A stretch of DNA of 5,895 nucleotides from HGM11368 sp051883415 (GCA_051883415.1 JBJETR010000070.1:1-5895), one strand, 5' to 3'. Shown: positions 1 through 5,828, counted from the first letter of the stretch. Program-made: numbers and translations. The notes: generated from the sequence alone by a model not told the origin.

Positions 1-119
1 AAACGATTTTTGACAACTAAAAAAGCGACATAATCCACGTTATGTAGACTGCCACTTTCTTTGTCCCAAACAAAATAGTACGCCCTCTTGTGATAACTAA
101 AACTAAAAGAATGCGTCAT
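1..119 (-). CDS. scfB: SCIFF radical SAM maturase, N-terminal fragment (runs off the left edge)
   Basis: Reading leftwards from an ATG at 119-117, the frame stays open for 39 codons and leaves the window. The visible residues begin MTHSFSFSYHKRAYYFVWD and continue with KESGSLHNVDYVAF. The D..SG..H.VD pattern at residues 19-29 is the type of N-terminal segment seen in SCIFF maturases ahead of the radical SAM barrel. The CxxxCxxC cluster and SPASM domain would lie outside the window. These enzymes use S-adenosylmethionine and iron-sulfur clusters to form thioether crosslinks in the SCIFF peptide. Its position 18 nt after scfA, the usual place for the maturase, is the strongest support. The Shine-Dalgarno is weak: TTAGG, about six bases before the ATG, just past the scfA stop. 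Only about a tenth of the protein is visible, so the call relies on context as much as on sequence. Confidence 0.8.
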   Translation of the reverse strand, partial: MTHSFSFSYHKRAYYFVWDKESGSLHNVDYVAFLVVKNR

Positions 120-137
120 TTTGTACCTAATTGTCGC

Positions 138-311
138 TTACAGCAAAGGTTTCTTTGGCGAATTTACCTTTTCTTCTCTATTTTTGCAAGATTGATTGCC
201 TACGGTGCAAGAAGTTTTGCAAGCCGATTGACAGCTAGATTGACACTCACCGCAACCGATGTTGCCGGACTTTTTCATACCATTGTTTACGATAGAATTT
301 ATATGTTTCAT
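138..311 (-). CDS. scfA: SCIFF ranthipeptide precursor (six-cysteine peptide), 57 aa
   Basis: The minus strand from ATG 311-309 to TAA 140-138 encodes 57 residues beginning MKHINSIVNNGMKKSG. The core includes CGECQSSCQSACKTSC followed by TVGNQSC. Cysteines are at 20, 23, 27, 31, 35 and 42. This matches the SCIFF family (six cysteines in forty-five residues), conserved across Clostridia as a ribosomally made peptide modified by the adjacent radical SAM enzyme. In the studied homologue CteA a thioether joins a cysteine to a threonine five residues later; here that pair would be Cys31 and Thr36. A strong Shine-Dalgarno (GGAGG, 320-316) lies four bases before the ATG, and a promoter sits just upstream. 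The leader is the short conserved MKHI type. Unlike typical members, which end soon after the sixth cysteine, this one has 15 more residues rich in Lys, Glu and Pro (KNREEKVNSPKKPLL). The biological role of SCIFF peptides is not settled; signalling has been proposed. Confidence 0.95.
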   Translation of the reverse strand: MKHINSIVNNGMKKSGNIGCGECQSSCQSACKTSCTVGNQSCKNREEKVNSPKKPLL

Positions 312-343
312 AATGCCTCCGTCAAGGTTATTTATTTACTGAT

Positions 344-372
344 ATTTTATATCATTTTATACGGTTTGGCAA
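344..372 (-). promoter_or_regulatory. Predicted sigma-A promoter of scfA-scfB
   Basis: On the minus strand a -35 box TTGCCA (372-367) is separated by 17 bp from a -10 box TAAAAT (349-344). Transcription would start near 337, giving a leader of about 26 nt that contains the scfA Shine-Dalgarno GGAGG at 320-316. No terminator hairpin is visible between the preceding membrane-protein gene and this site, so scfA could also be reached by read-through. Confidence 0.6.
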
Positions 373-429
373 GTACTTTTTTACAATAACTTATTTTAGC
401 GGTTTTTGTCGCAATTTTTTGGGTTTTAC

Positions 430-819
430 TCAAACCGTACTAGGCTTTTTGACGTTGACAACGACCACCGCACTGATAATGCCCGTTACTATACCCGAGA
501 GAAAATCAACGAGTTTTATCGTACTAATGCTAAGCGAGCCCGCCAAAAGTCCAAATACCAAAAAGGACGTCAACACGTAAATCACCCCTATTAGCAATCC
601 CTTAGCAATACCGTAGCGTGTACTTTTGATTGCCCAAAAACACCCTACTACTACGCTAATTATTCTCACGGCAATATTAACCCCGTCGATTACCTCATCC
701 GACACGTTGACGAACTTGAGCACTATCGCAAACACTAAAGTGAGCAAAACCGATACTAACACGGCAATAACACCGCCCAATACTACGTCCAGAATATCCC
801 TTGCACTTAATTTTTTCAT
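430..819 (-). CDS. TIGR04086-like four-helix membrane protein of unknown function, 129 aa
   Basis: The product is almost all hydrophobic, with four likely membrane segments at about residues 12-34, 44-64, 71-93 and 103-121. Short charged ends (MKKLSARD at the start, VKKPSTV at the stop) suggest both termini are cytoplasmic. The features seen are Gly-Gly in helix 1, a KGLLIG motif opening helix 3 and a Gly-rich fourth helix. Length, topology and placement between yajC and scfA fit the clostridial TIGR04086 (YrzE-like) family, which has no known function. The start is chosen at ATG 819-817 because a near-perfect AGGAGG (830-825) lies five bases upstream. A longer in-frame version from a TTG at 837 would place the Shine-Dalgarno inside the coding region. 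The gene ends with TGA at 432-430. The repeated association with yajC and the Sec-linked scf locus hints at an envelope role, but nothing in the sequence shows one. Confidence 0.82.
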   Translation of the reverse strand: MKKLSARDILDVVLGGVIAVLVSVLLTLVFAIVLKFVNVSDEVIDGVNIAVRIISVVVGCFWAIKSTRYGIAKGLLIGVIYVLTSFLVFGLLAGSLSISTIKLVDFLSGIVTGIISAVVVVNVKKPSTV

Positions 820-892
820 ATACTCCTCCTGCCTCAATCTATGACGAGGGGACGGCAGATATGATATCTAAAGCTATTATTGCTGCTTGGTA

Positions 893-921
893 TATAATGG
901 CAAAAACAAAAGCTAAAGCAA
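893..921 (-). promoter_or_regulatory. Weak candidate promoter of the small membrane-protein gene
   Basis: Because a strong terminator separates this gene from yajC, it needs its own start. The best candidate is TTGCTT (921-916), 17 bp, then ATTATA (898-893). The -10 region overlaps TATATA, which would need a 19-bp spacer. The leader would be about 65 nt. The boxes are poor and other pairings are possible. A 13-nt palindrome (AGATATCATATCT, 869-857 on this strand) lies downstream of it and might be an operator or chance. Confidence 0.3.
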
Positions 922-980
922 CGACAAATGCCAAATACGCCTAAAGTTGGCAATCGACGTTTTGATTGCAAACGTTACCA

Positions 981-1013
981 AAAATAGAAAAAACGGTGCA
1001 ATCTCTTGCACCG
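981..1013 (-). terminator. Intrinsic terminator after yajC
   Basis: Twenty nucleotides beyond the yajC stop the minus strand has a perfect 8-bp stem, CGGTGCAA and TTGCACCG, closed by a GAGA tetraloop (1013-994). It is extendable by a G-U and an A-U pair. A T-rich tract follows (TTTTTTCTATTTT, 993-981). On the plus strand no T tract follows, so it works in one direction only. It ends the ruvA-to-yajC transcription group. Confidence 0.93.
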
Positions 1014-1033
1014 CTCAATGATTATTTTGCTAC

Positions 1034-1531
1034 TTAGATTTCGTCTTTGGTCTCGGTCTCTACGACTTCTGCATCAACGACCTCGGCTTCTTCGGCTTGA
1101 GCCTTCTTTTTGTCGGCTTTCTTAGCCTTCTTCTCGGCAAGCTTTGCCTCTGCCTCAACCTCGTCCTCTGCAACTACAACGTTTTCTTCAGGTTTAGCCT
1201 CTTCCACAACGCCCTCTGCCGAAGTAGTCATAGTGGTATAGATAGCAGACTTGTCAAGTACGACGGTAACCGAGCCGTCCTCACTTGCACTCAAATCGAG
1301 CACGAAGCAGTTGCTTTGGTTGTCTATTGCTTTGATTACTCCCACAAAGCCACCGATAGTCTTGACCTTGGTGCCAACCTTGATAGAGTTCATCATCTCT
1401 TGAGCCTTCTTTTGTCTTTTCTTTTGAGGAATGATAGAAAGTAGCATCATACCTACCAACAAAACAGCCATTACGATGAGCATTGTGATAGAGCTGGTAT
1501 TGGAAGTCTCAGCCAAAATTATATTATACAT
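1034..1531 (-). CDS. yajC: Preprotein translocase subunit YajC with a long charged tail, 165 aa
   Basis: YajC is a small single-pass membrane protein that associates with SecDF and the SecYEG translocon. The protein has a short exposed N terminus, one membrane helix at about residues 15-34 (ITMLIVMAVLLVGMMLLSII), the hallmark basic stretch PQKKRQKKAQEMM right after it, and a small beta-rich domain with the family motif VGTKVKTIGGFVGVI at 52-66. The helix and domain account for about 105 residues, the usual full length. Residues 108-165 are an extra low-complexity tail of Glu, Ala, Val and Lys, including AEKKAKKADKKKAQAEEAE and two near copies of AEVVD/E. It is probably disordered or a charged helix. 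A strong Shine-Dalgarno, AAGGAGA, lies about six bases before ATG 1531-1529. A promoter upstream and a terminator downstream mean it can be transcribed alone, though read-through from tgt is likely. Confidence 0.95.
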   Translation of the reverse strand: MYNIILAETSNTSSITMLIVMAVLLVGMMLLSIIPQKKRQKKAQEMMNSIKVGTKVKTIGGFVGVIKAIDNQSNCFVLDLSASEDGSVTVVLDKSAIYTTMTTSAEGVVEEAKPEENVVVAEDEVEAEAKLAEKKAKKADKKKAQAEEAEVVDAEVVETETKDEI

Positions 1532-1560
1532 AACGTTCTCCTTTAATTATCATTTAGTTT

Positions 1561-1589
1561 ATCTTAAACAATATTTGCAAAAAAATCAA
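1561..1589 (-). promoter_or_regulatory. Predicted sigma-A promoter of yajC
   Basis: In the 129-nt gap between tgt and yajC the minus strand carries TTGATT (1589-1584), 17 bp, and TAAGAT (1566-1561). Transcription would start near 1554, giving a leader of about 23 nt with the yajC Shine-Dalgarno. The gap is AT-rich and has no convincing terminator for tgt: only a three-pair CGC/GCG element with a TTT loop just after the stop. Confidence 0.55.
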
Positions 1590-1660
1590 CACATATTGCG
1601 TATTTTCTAAAAATATTAACAAAAATATTACACAATCGGTAGACTTTTTGTCGCAAAGCG

Positions 1661-2788
1661 TTATTTTTTTTCTCCGCCCTTGCCCCACTTGTATCTTGCG
1701 GTAAACTCACGATAAAAGTCGCCAAACCTATCTTCCATTATCGCTTGCCTGATATCTTCCATAAGGCGAGTCAAAAATCTTATGTTGTGAATGGATAACA
1801 ACTTGCCACCCAAAATCTCGTCCGACTTGATGAGATGTCTGATGTAAGCTCTCGAAAAGTTGCGACAACAATAGCAGTCGCACCCCTCTTCTACAGGTGC
1901 AAAATCCTCGGCAAAGTTGGCATTGCGTATCGTCAAATTGCCGTCACGAGTAAAGGCTGTGCCGTTGCGTGCCATACGGGTAGGCAAAACGCAGTCGAAC
2001 ATATCTATACCTCGCATTATGCCCTCGACCAGGCAGTCGGGGCTACCCACGCCCATAAGGTATCGAGGCTGGTCGTCGGGATAATAAGGTCTTAGCGTGT
2101 CGAGCATCTCGTACATAACGGGCTTTGGCTCGCCCACCGAAAGTCCGCCTATCGAAAAGCCGCATTGGGCGTAATCTAACACCTTTTTGATAGACTCTAT
2201 ACGCAAGTCCTTGTACATATTGCCTTGCACTATCGGGAATAGCATTTGGTCCTCTCTTTGATGTGCCTTGACGCACCTATCGAGCCAAAGATTGGTTCTT
2301 CTGAGCGCAGTCTTGGCTGTGGCGTAGTCGCTATTGCCCTCGGTACATTCGTCGAAAGCCATTATGATATCGGCGCCGAGCTTGTTCTCAACCTCTATCG
2401 CCTTTTCGGGGCTCATAAAATGCTTAGAACCGTCTATATACGAGGCAAAGGTTACGCCCTCGTCGGTGATTTTACGCATAGAAGATAGCGAAAAAACTTG
2501 AAAGCCTCCGCTGTCGGTGAGGATTGGCTTGTGCCATTGCATAAATTCATGCAAACCGCCCGCTTTAGCTACTAAATCTTCACCCGGTCTTAGGTACAAG
2601 TGATAGGTATTGGCAAGTATAATCGAAGCCTTGGCTTCTTCCAAATCTCTCGGAGTCAGGGCTTTGACGGTGGCGTTGGTGCCTACGGGCATAAATACCG
2701 GCGTGATGATTTCGCCGTGAGGAGTGGTAAGCTTGCCTACCCTTGCACCCGATTGCTTGCATACTTTGATTACTTCGTATTTGAACAT
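1661..2788 (-). CDS. tgt: Queuine/preQ1 tRNA-guanine transglycosylase, 375 aa
   Basis: Tgt swaps guanine 34 in the anticodon of Asp, Asn, His and Tyr tRNAs for preQ1 in bacteria. The protein is a complete TIM-barrel member of typical length (the E. coli enzyme is also 375 residues). Visible motifs are LANTYHLYLRPG (58-69), DSGGFQVFSL with Asp92, FDECT (145-149), the base-binding VQGN (187-190) and GGLSVGE (214-220), and FDCVLPTRMARNGTAFT (264-280) with nucleophile Asp265. The zinc site is Cys303, Cys305, Cys308 (CDCYCC) and His334 (SIHN). All key residues are present. The start is at ATG 2788-2786, seven bases after queA. Its Shine-Dalgarno, AAGGA, overlaps the queA stop codon (TAAGGATTATATG), which indicates coupled translation with the next enzyme of the same pathway. 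Confidence 0.98.
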   Translation of the reverse strand: MFKYEVIKVCKQSGARVGKLTTPHGEIITPVFMPVGTNATVKALTPRDLEEAKASIILANTYHLYLRPGEDLVAKAGGLHEFMQWHKPILTDSGGFQVFSLSSMRKITDEGVTFASYIDGSKHFMSPEKAIEVENKLGADIIMAFDECTEGNSDYATAKTALRRTNLWLDRCVKAHQREDQMLFPIVQGNMYKDLRIESIKKVLDYAQCGFSIGGLSVGEPKPVMYEMLDTLRPYYPDDQPRYLMGVGSPDCLVEGIMRGIDMFDCVLPTRMARNGTAFTRDGNLTIRNANFAEDFAPVEEGCDCYCCRNFSRAYIRHLIKSDEILGGKLLSIHNIRFLTRLMEDIRQAIMEDRFGDFYREFTARYKWGKGGEKK

Positions 2789-2795
2789 ATAATCC

Positions 2796-3839
2796 TTATA
2801 TCAATAGAGTTGCGTCGCCGAATGAGAAAAATCTATACTTCTCTTGCACGGCGATTTCGTACATTTTTAGAGTTTCTTCTTTGCCTATAAAGGCGCTGAC
2901 TAGCATTATGAGCGTTGACTCGGGTAGATGAAAGTTGGTTATTAGCCCCTTCACCGTCTTAAAGCGATAGGAAGGATAGATAAATATGTCGGTATTGCCA
3001 CTGCACGCCTTAACGTAGCCCTCGTCGTCCGCCACACTCTCTACCACTCTCACGCTAGTGGTGCCTACGCAAATCACTCTTCTACCCTCTCTCACCGCGC
3101 TATTGATGAGGTCGGCATTTGTTTGGTCAATCTCGTAATACTCGCTATGCATCTTGTGTTCCAAGATATTGTCGACCTTGACGGGACGGAAAGTACCGAG
3201 CCCTACGTGGAGCAACACCTTGGCAAACTGCACGCCCTTGGCTTTGAGCTCGTCGATTAGCCTACCCGTAAAGTGTAGCCCAGCTGTAGGTGCGGCAGCC
3301 GAGCCTTGAACCTTGCTATATACAGTCTGATATCGGTCTTTGTCCTCTAGCCTCTTAGTAATATAAGGCGGAAGCGGCATATTGCCTATCTTGTCAAGCA
3401 CGTCCTCGAAGATGCCCTGCCACTCAAATTTTATCCTTCTTATCCCCTCTTCGCCGTAGCCGACAACTTCGCCTTGTAGGTCTTGTCCAAAGTCAAGACG
3501 AGTGCCTATTTTTAACTTTTTGGCAGGTCTGGTGATACATTCCCAATCTGTGTAATCGAGTCTTTTGAGTAGCAATACTTCGCAATTCTTTTCTTTGCTT
3601 GCACCCTCGCTCATGCGGCTGGCATATAGCCTTGCTGGGATAACCTTGGTTTCGTTGACGACCAGCAAATCTCCCTCGTGCAGATAGTCTGCCAAATCAT
3701 AAAAGTGCTTATGCTCTATACTGCCGTCCTCTTTGTGATAGACGAGCATACGAGAGCTATCTCTCGGCTCGATGGGAGTCTGCGCAATGAGCTCTTTGGG
3801 CAAGTCGTAGTAGAAGTCGTGAGTCGATAGATTAGTCAT
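2796..3839 (-). CDS. queA: S-adenosylmethionine:tRNA ribosyltransferase-isomerase, 347 aa
   Basis: QueA transfers and isomerises the ribosyl part of S-adenosylmethionine onto preQ1 in tRNA, giving epoxyqueuosine. It acts directly after Tgt. The protein is full length and has the family signatures: YDLPKELIAQTPIEPRDSSRM (11-31), VVNETKVIPARL (60-71), GNMPLPPYI (152-160), YQTVYSKVQGSAAAPTAGLHFT (170-191), LHVGLGTFRPV (210-220), MHSEYYEI (230-237), GTTSVRVVES (259-268), TNFHLPESTLIMLVSAF (301-317) and YRFFSFGDATLL (335-346). Its ATG overlaps the end of ruvB by 8 nt (ATGACTAA). The Shine-Dalgarno GAGG lies in the last codons of ruvB, so translation is probably coupled. No enzyme for the final epoxide reduction (QueG or QueH) is in the window. 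Confidence 0.98.
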   Translation of the reverse strand: MTNLSTHDFYYDLPKELIAQTPIEPRDSSRMLVYHKEDGSIEHKHFYDLADYLHEGDLLVVNETKVIPARLYASRMSEGASKEKNCEVLLLKRLDYTDWECITRPAKKLKIGTRLDFGQDLQGEVVGYGEEGIRRIKFEWQGIFEDVLDKIGNMPLPPYITKRLEDKDRYQTVYSKVQGSAAAPTAGLHFTGRLIDELKAKGVQFAKVLLHVGLGTFRPVKVDNILEHKMHSEYYEIDQTNADLINSAVREGRRVICVGTTSVRVVESVADDEGYVKACSGNTDIFIYPSYRFKTVKGLITNFHLPESTLIMLVSAFIGKEETLKMYEIAVQEKYRFFSFGDATLLI

Positions 3840-4890
3840 CGTTTACCTCAAACAGTGACAGTTGTCTACCCTCGTCCTTAGGCGGAATGAGTCCGAGATG
3901 ACGATATGCATCGGCTAGGCAAATTCTACCCCTTGGCGTGCGAGCAACGAATGCAATCTGCATAAGATAAGGCTCGTATACGTCCTCTATCGTTCCGCTG
4001 TCCTCGCCAATGGACGCCGACAAGGTGTCGAGTCCCACAGGTCCACCGCCAAACTTGTTGATAATGGTATCGAGAATTTTTCTATCCACGTTGTCAAGAC
4101 CTAGCGAGTCGATTTCCATCTTGTTGAGGGCATAATCGGCAACCTTTTTGTCCACTACGCCGTCACCCATAATCTCGGCAAAGTCACGCACACGCTTGAG
4201 TATGCGGTTGGCAATTCTCGGTGTTCCACGACTTCTGAGGGCTATTTCCCTTGCGCCGTCCTCACTGATTTTGACTCCGAGTAATTGCGCCGACCTCTTG
4301 ACGATATCGGCTAGTTGGTCGGGGGTGTAGAGTTCCAACCTACAGTTGACGCCAAATCTATCTCTGAGCGGCGAGGTTATCATGCCCGCCTTGGTGGTTG
4401 CGCCAATGAGAGTGAATTTGTTGAGCGATATTCTTATACTCTTGGCAGAAGGACCTTTGCCAACCACGAAGTCGAGTGCAAAATCTTCCATTGCCGAATA
4501 CAAAACTTCTTCGATATTGCGATTAAGACGATGAATTTCGTCTATAAAGAGTACGTCATTCTTCTCCAGATTGGTGAGTATTGCCGCCAAATCTCCCGCT
4601 TTTTCGATAGCAGGTCCGCTGGTTATCCTTATTTGACTACCCATTTCGTTGGCGATAATGTGTGCAAGCGTGGTCTTGCCGAGTCCCGGAGGTCCGTATA
4701 GCAAAACGTGGTCGAGGGCTTCGCCTCTGGCAAGAGCGGCTTTGATATAAATCTCGAGGTTTTCTTTGACCTTGTCTTGTCCCACGTAGTCTTGCATGGT
4801 CTTAGGTCTAAGGGTGTTTTCCGCTTCCTTTTCGCCAAGCCCCGCTAGTGAGGACATAAATCTTTGGGTATCGTCTTGTTCAAAATCCAT
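3832..4890 (-). CDS. ruvB: Holliday junction branch-migration helicase RuvB, 352 aa
   Basis: RuvB is the AAA+ ring motor that drives branch migration of Holliday junctions together with RuvA. The motifs in order are LRPKTMQDYVGQ (27-38), Walker A GPPGLGKT (66-73), Walker B LFIDEIH (114-120), the RuvA-contacting hairpin region around 125-155, sensor 1 GATT (163-166), SPLRDRFG carrying the arginine-finger region (173-180), sensor 2 RGTPRIANR (221-229) and a C-terminal winged helix from about 262 (VGLDTLSASIGED, 285-297; ARTPRGR, 316-322). The length is about normal. The last residues, GRQLSLFEVNDD, include QLSLF at 343-347, which matches the consensus sliding-clamp-binding motif. The start follows ruvA after a single base, with Shine-Dalgarno AGGAG inside the ruvA end. 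No ruvC is visible here; in many relatives it precedes ruvA. Confidence 0.98.
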   Translation of the reverse strand: MDFEQDDTQRFMSSLAGLGEKEAENTLRPKTMQDYVGQDKVKENLEIYIKAALARGEALDHVLLYGPPGLGKTTLAHIIANEMGSQIRITSGPAIEKAGDLAAILTNLEKNDVLFIDEIHRLNRNIEEVLYSAMEDFALDFVVGKGPSAKSIRISLNKFTLIGATTKAGMITSPLRDRFGVNCRLELYTPDQLADIVKRSAQLLGVKISEDGAREIALRSRGTPRIANRILKRVRDFAEIMGDGVVDKKVADYALNKMEIDSLGLDNVDRKILDTIINKFGGGPVGLDTLSASIGEDSGTIEDVYEPYLMQIAFVARTPRGRICLADAYRHLGLIPPKDEGRQLSLFEVNDD

Positions 4891-4891
4891 A

Positions 4892-5491
4892 TTACAAACT
4901 CCTAAATGCTAGCGCTATGACGCTCTCGAGGTCGTCGGCGTTGCCTCTAACCTTAGCCACGGCTTGCTCGGCTTGCGAGCGAGATATTCCGAAGCTCATC
5001 AAAGCCTCTATCGCATCCCGAGTGATTTCGTCGCCACTCGTAGCGACAGGCGTTACGTTTGCACCCAATATGCTCTCCAACGCACCGTCGGCGTTGAGCT
5101 TGCCTTGCAACTCGAGCACTATCCTCTCGGCAGTCTTTTTGCCTACGCCCTTACTGCTTGCGATAGCCTTGACGTCGGCGTTGACGATAGAGGCAACGAG
5201 CTGTCCCAGCTCTTGTCCCGACAAGATTTGTATGGCAAGCTTTGGACCTACGCCCGACACGGTGAGTAGGTTCTCGAACATAGCCTTTTCTTCTCGGCTA
5301 TAGAAGCCGAATAGTCGCAATGCATCCTCTTGCACTTGTAGGTAGGTGTATACCGTCACTTGTTGACCGATATTGCCGAGTTTGATTAGAGTCGAGGTCG
5401 ACACTGCGAGGTCGTAACCTACTCCTCCGCACTCTACGACGAGCCTACCCTCGCCGCAATATATCACTTTTCCACTGATAGAATAATACAT
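4892..5491 (-). CDS. ruvA: Holliday junction DNA-binding protein RuvA, 199 aa
   Basis: RuvA binds the four-way junction as a tetramer and loads RuvB. The N-terminal OB-fold domain spans about residues 1-62, with GVGYD at 23-27 and the RLFGFYSREEK boundary at 59-69. Two helix-hairpin-helix DNA-binding motifs follow: VSGVGPKLA (78-86) and KGVGKKTAERIVLEL (114-128). A short linker then leads to the C-terminal RuvB-binding domain (about 152-199, with DAIEALMSFGISRSQAEQA). Length and layout are normal for the family. The start at ATG 5491-5489 fits the family N terminus, and the next in-frame Met is residue 71. No Shine-Dalgarno is present upstream, and a strong promoter would place the transcript start on this ATG, so translation is probably leaderless. 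It is the first gene of the ruvA-ruvB-queA-tgt group. Confidence 0.97.
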   Translation of the reverse strand: MYYSISGKVIYCGEGRLVVECGGVGYDLAVSTSTLIKLGNIGQQVTVYTYLQVQEDALRLFGFYSREEKAMFENLLTVSGVGPKLAIQILSGQELGQLVASIVNADVKAIASSKGVGKKTAERIVLELQGKLNADGALESILGANVTPVATSGDEITRDAIEALMSFGISRSQAEQAVAKVRGNADDLESVIALAFRSL

Positions 5492-5497
5492 AACTCA

Positions 5498-5526
5498 ATC
5501 ATAATTTATTTATATAAAAAAGTCAA
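5498..5526 (-). promoter_or_regulatory. Strong sigma-A promoter of the ruvAB-queA-tgt operon
   Basis: The minus strand has TTGACT (5526-5521), five of six matches to the -35 consensus, then exactly 17 bp of AT-rich spacer, then TATGAT (5503-5498), five of six to the -10 consensus. Only six bases lie between the -10 box and the ruvA ATG, so the predicted transcript start coincides with the A of the start codon. Confidence 0.78.
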
Positions 5527-5555
5527 GTCTATGAGATAGGCTTGATAGGTAATAT

Positions 5556-5592
5556 GTTATTACTGCGGAGCGTAGCCACCTTAGCAATCTCA
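5556..5592 (+). repeat. Degenerate dispersed intergenic repeat, copy 1
   Basis: This stretch contains GGAGCGTAGCCACC followed by AGCAATCTCA. It resembles a worn copy of the widespread intergenic repeat that runs from a CATTGCGAG-like start to a GTGGCAATCTCA-like end. It is the copy nearest the ruvA promoter and the least well preserved. It is called because it sits beside better copies. Confidence 0.4.
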
Positions 5593-5601
5593 AGTATTTT
5601 A

Positions 5602-5655
5602 TCATTGCGTAGCGTGCACTTTGCGTTTGCTCAGCCTTTGGCGTGGCAATCTCAA
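5602..5655 (+). repeat. Dispersed intergenic repeat, copy 2
   Basis: The copy begins TCATTGCGTAGCGTG, has a central TTTGCGTTTGC and ends CGTGGCAATCTCAA (5642-5655). The last 14 bases are an exact inverted match to 5766-5779, and the TCATTGC and TTTGCGTT parts also recur in order in the inverted copy. No protein-like frame is seen. Confidence 0.7.
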
Positions 5656-5765
5656 TTATAAAACTCTCCCCATTAAGAGAGAGTTTGGATCAATAAAATC
5701 TATACATTTCCGTCATGCCTTTCGGCAAGCCACCTCCCTTTACACAAAGAAGGCTTTTGCAACGG
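5656..5765. repeat. Spacer with hairpins and probable remnant of a second repeat family
   Basis: Between the two best repeat copies lie two short foldable elements. One is an 8-bp inverted repeat, AAACTCTC (5661-5668) with GAGAGTTT (5679-5686). The other is an imperfect hairpin around CCTCCCTTTACACAAAGAAGG (5732-5752), preceded by GTCATGCCTTTCGGC. The second looks like a fragment of a different intergenic repeat. No T tract follows either, so terminators are not supported, and no gene is seen. Confidence 0.4.
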
Positions 5766-5819
5766 TTGAGATTGCCACGTTTCACTTTGCTAACGCAAAA
5801 TGTATACAGTGCAATGACA
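5766..5819 (-). repeat. Dispersed intergenic repeat, copy 3 (inverted relative to copy 2)
   Basis: On the minus strand this reads TGTCATTGCACTG, then a central TTTTGCGTTAGC, and ends CGTGGCAATCTCAA. It has the same ends and a similar middle as the copy at 5602-5655 but the opposite direction. Its TTGAGATTGCCACGT (5766-5780) is an exact 15-nt direct match to 5881-5895. Confidence 0.7.
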
Positions 5820-5828
5820 TATCCGCTT

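Noticed and set aside
90..389. 99-residue plus-strand open frame over the SCIFF region
   Set aside because: It lies antisense to scfA and the start of scfB, has no ribosome site and no protein-like character. The minus-strand genes explain the region fully.
820..837. Longer N terminus of the small membrane protein from a TTG at 837
   Set aside because: The AGGAGG at 830-825 would then lie inside the coding sequence, while it is ideally spaced for the ATG at 819.
857..869. 13-nt palindrome AGATATGATATCT as an operator
   Set aside because: It is short, AT-rich and single; chance is a sufficient explanation and no matching regulator is visible.
1640..1663. Possible terminator directly after tgt
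   Set aside because: The only symmetry is CGC-TTT-GCG, too short for a stable stem, and the T-rich part is weak. Read-through into yajC is more likely.
5661..5686. Hairpin AAACTCTC/GAGAGTTT as a terminator for a gene beyond the right edge
   Set aside because: No T tract follows on either strand and no gene end is visible nearby, so it is treated as part of the repeat mosaic.
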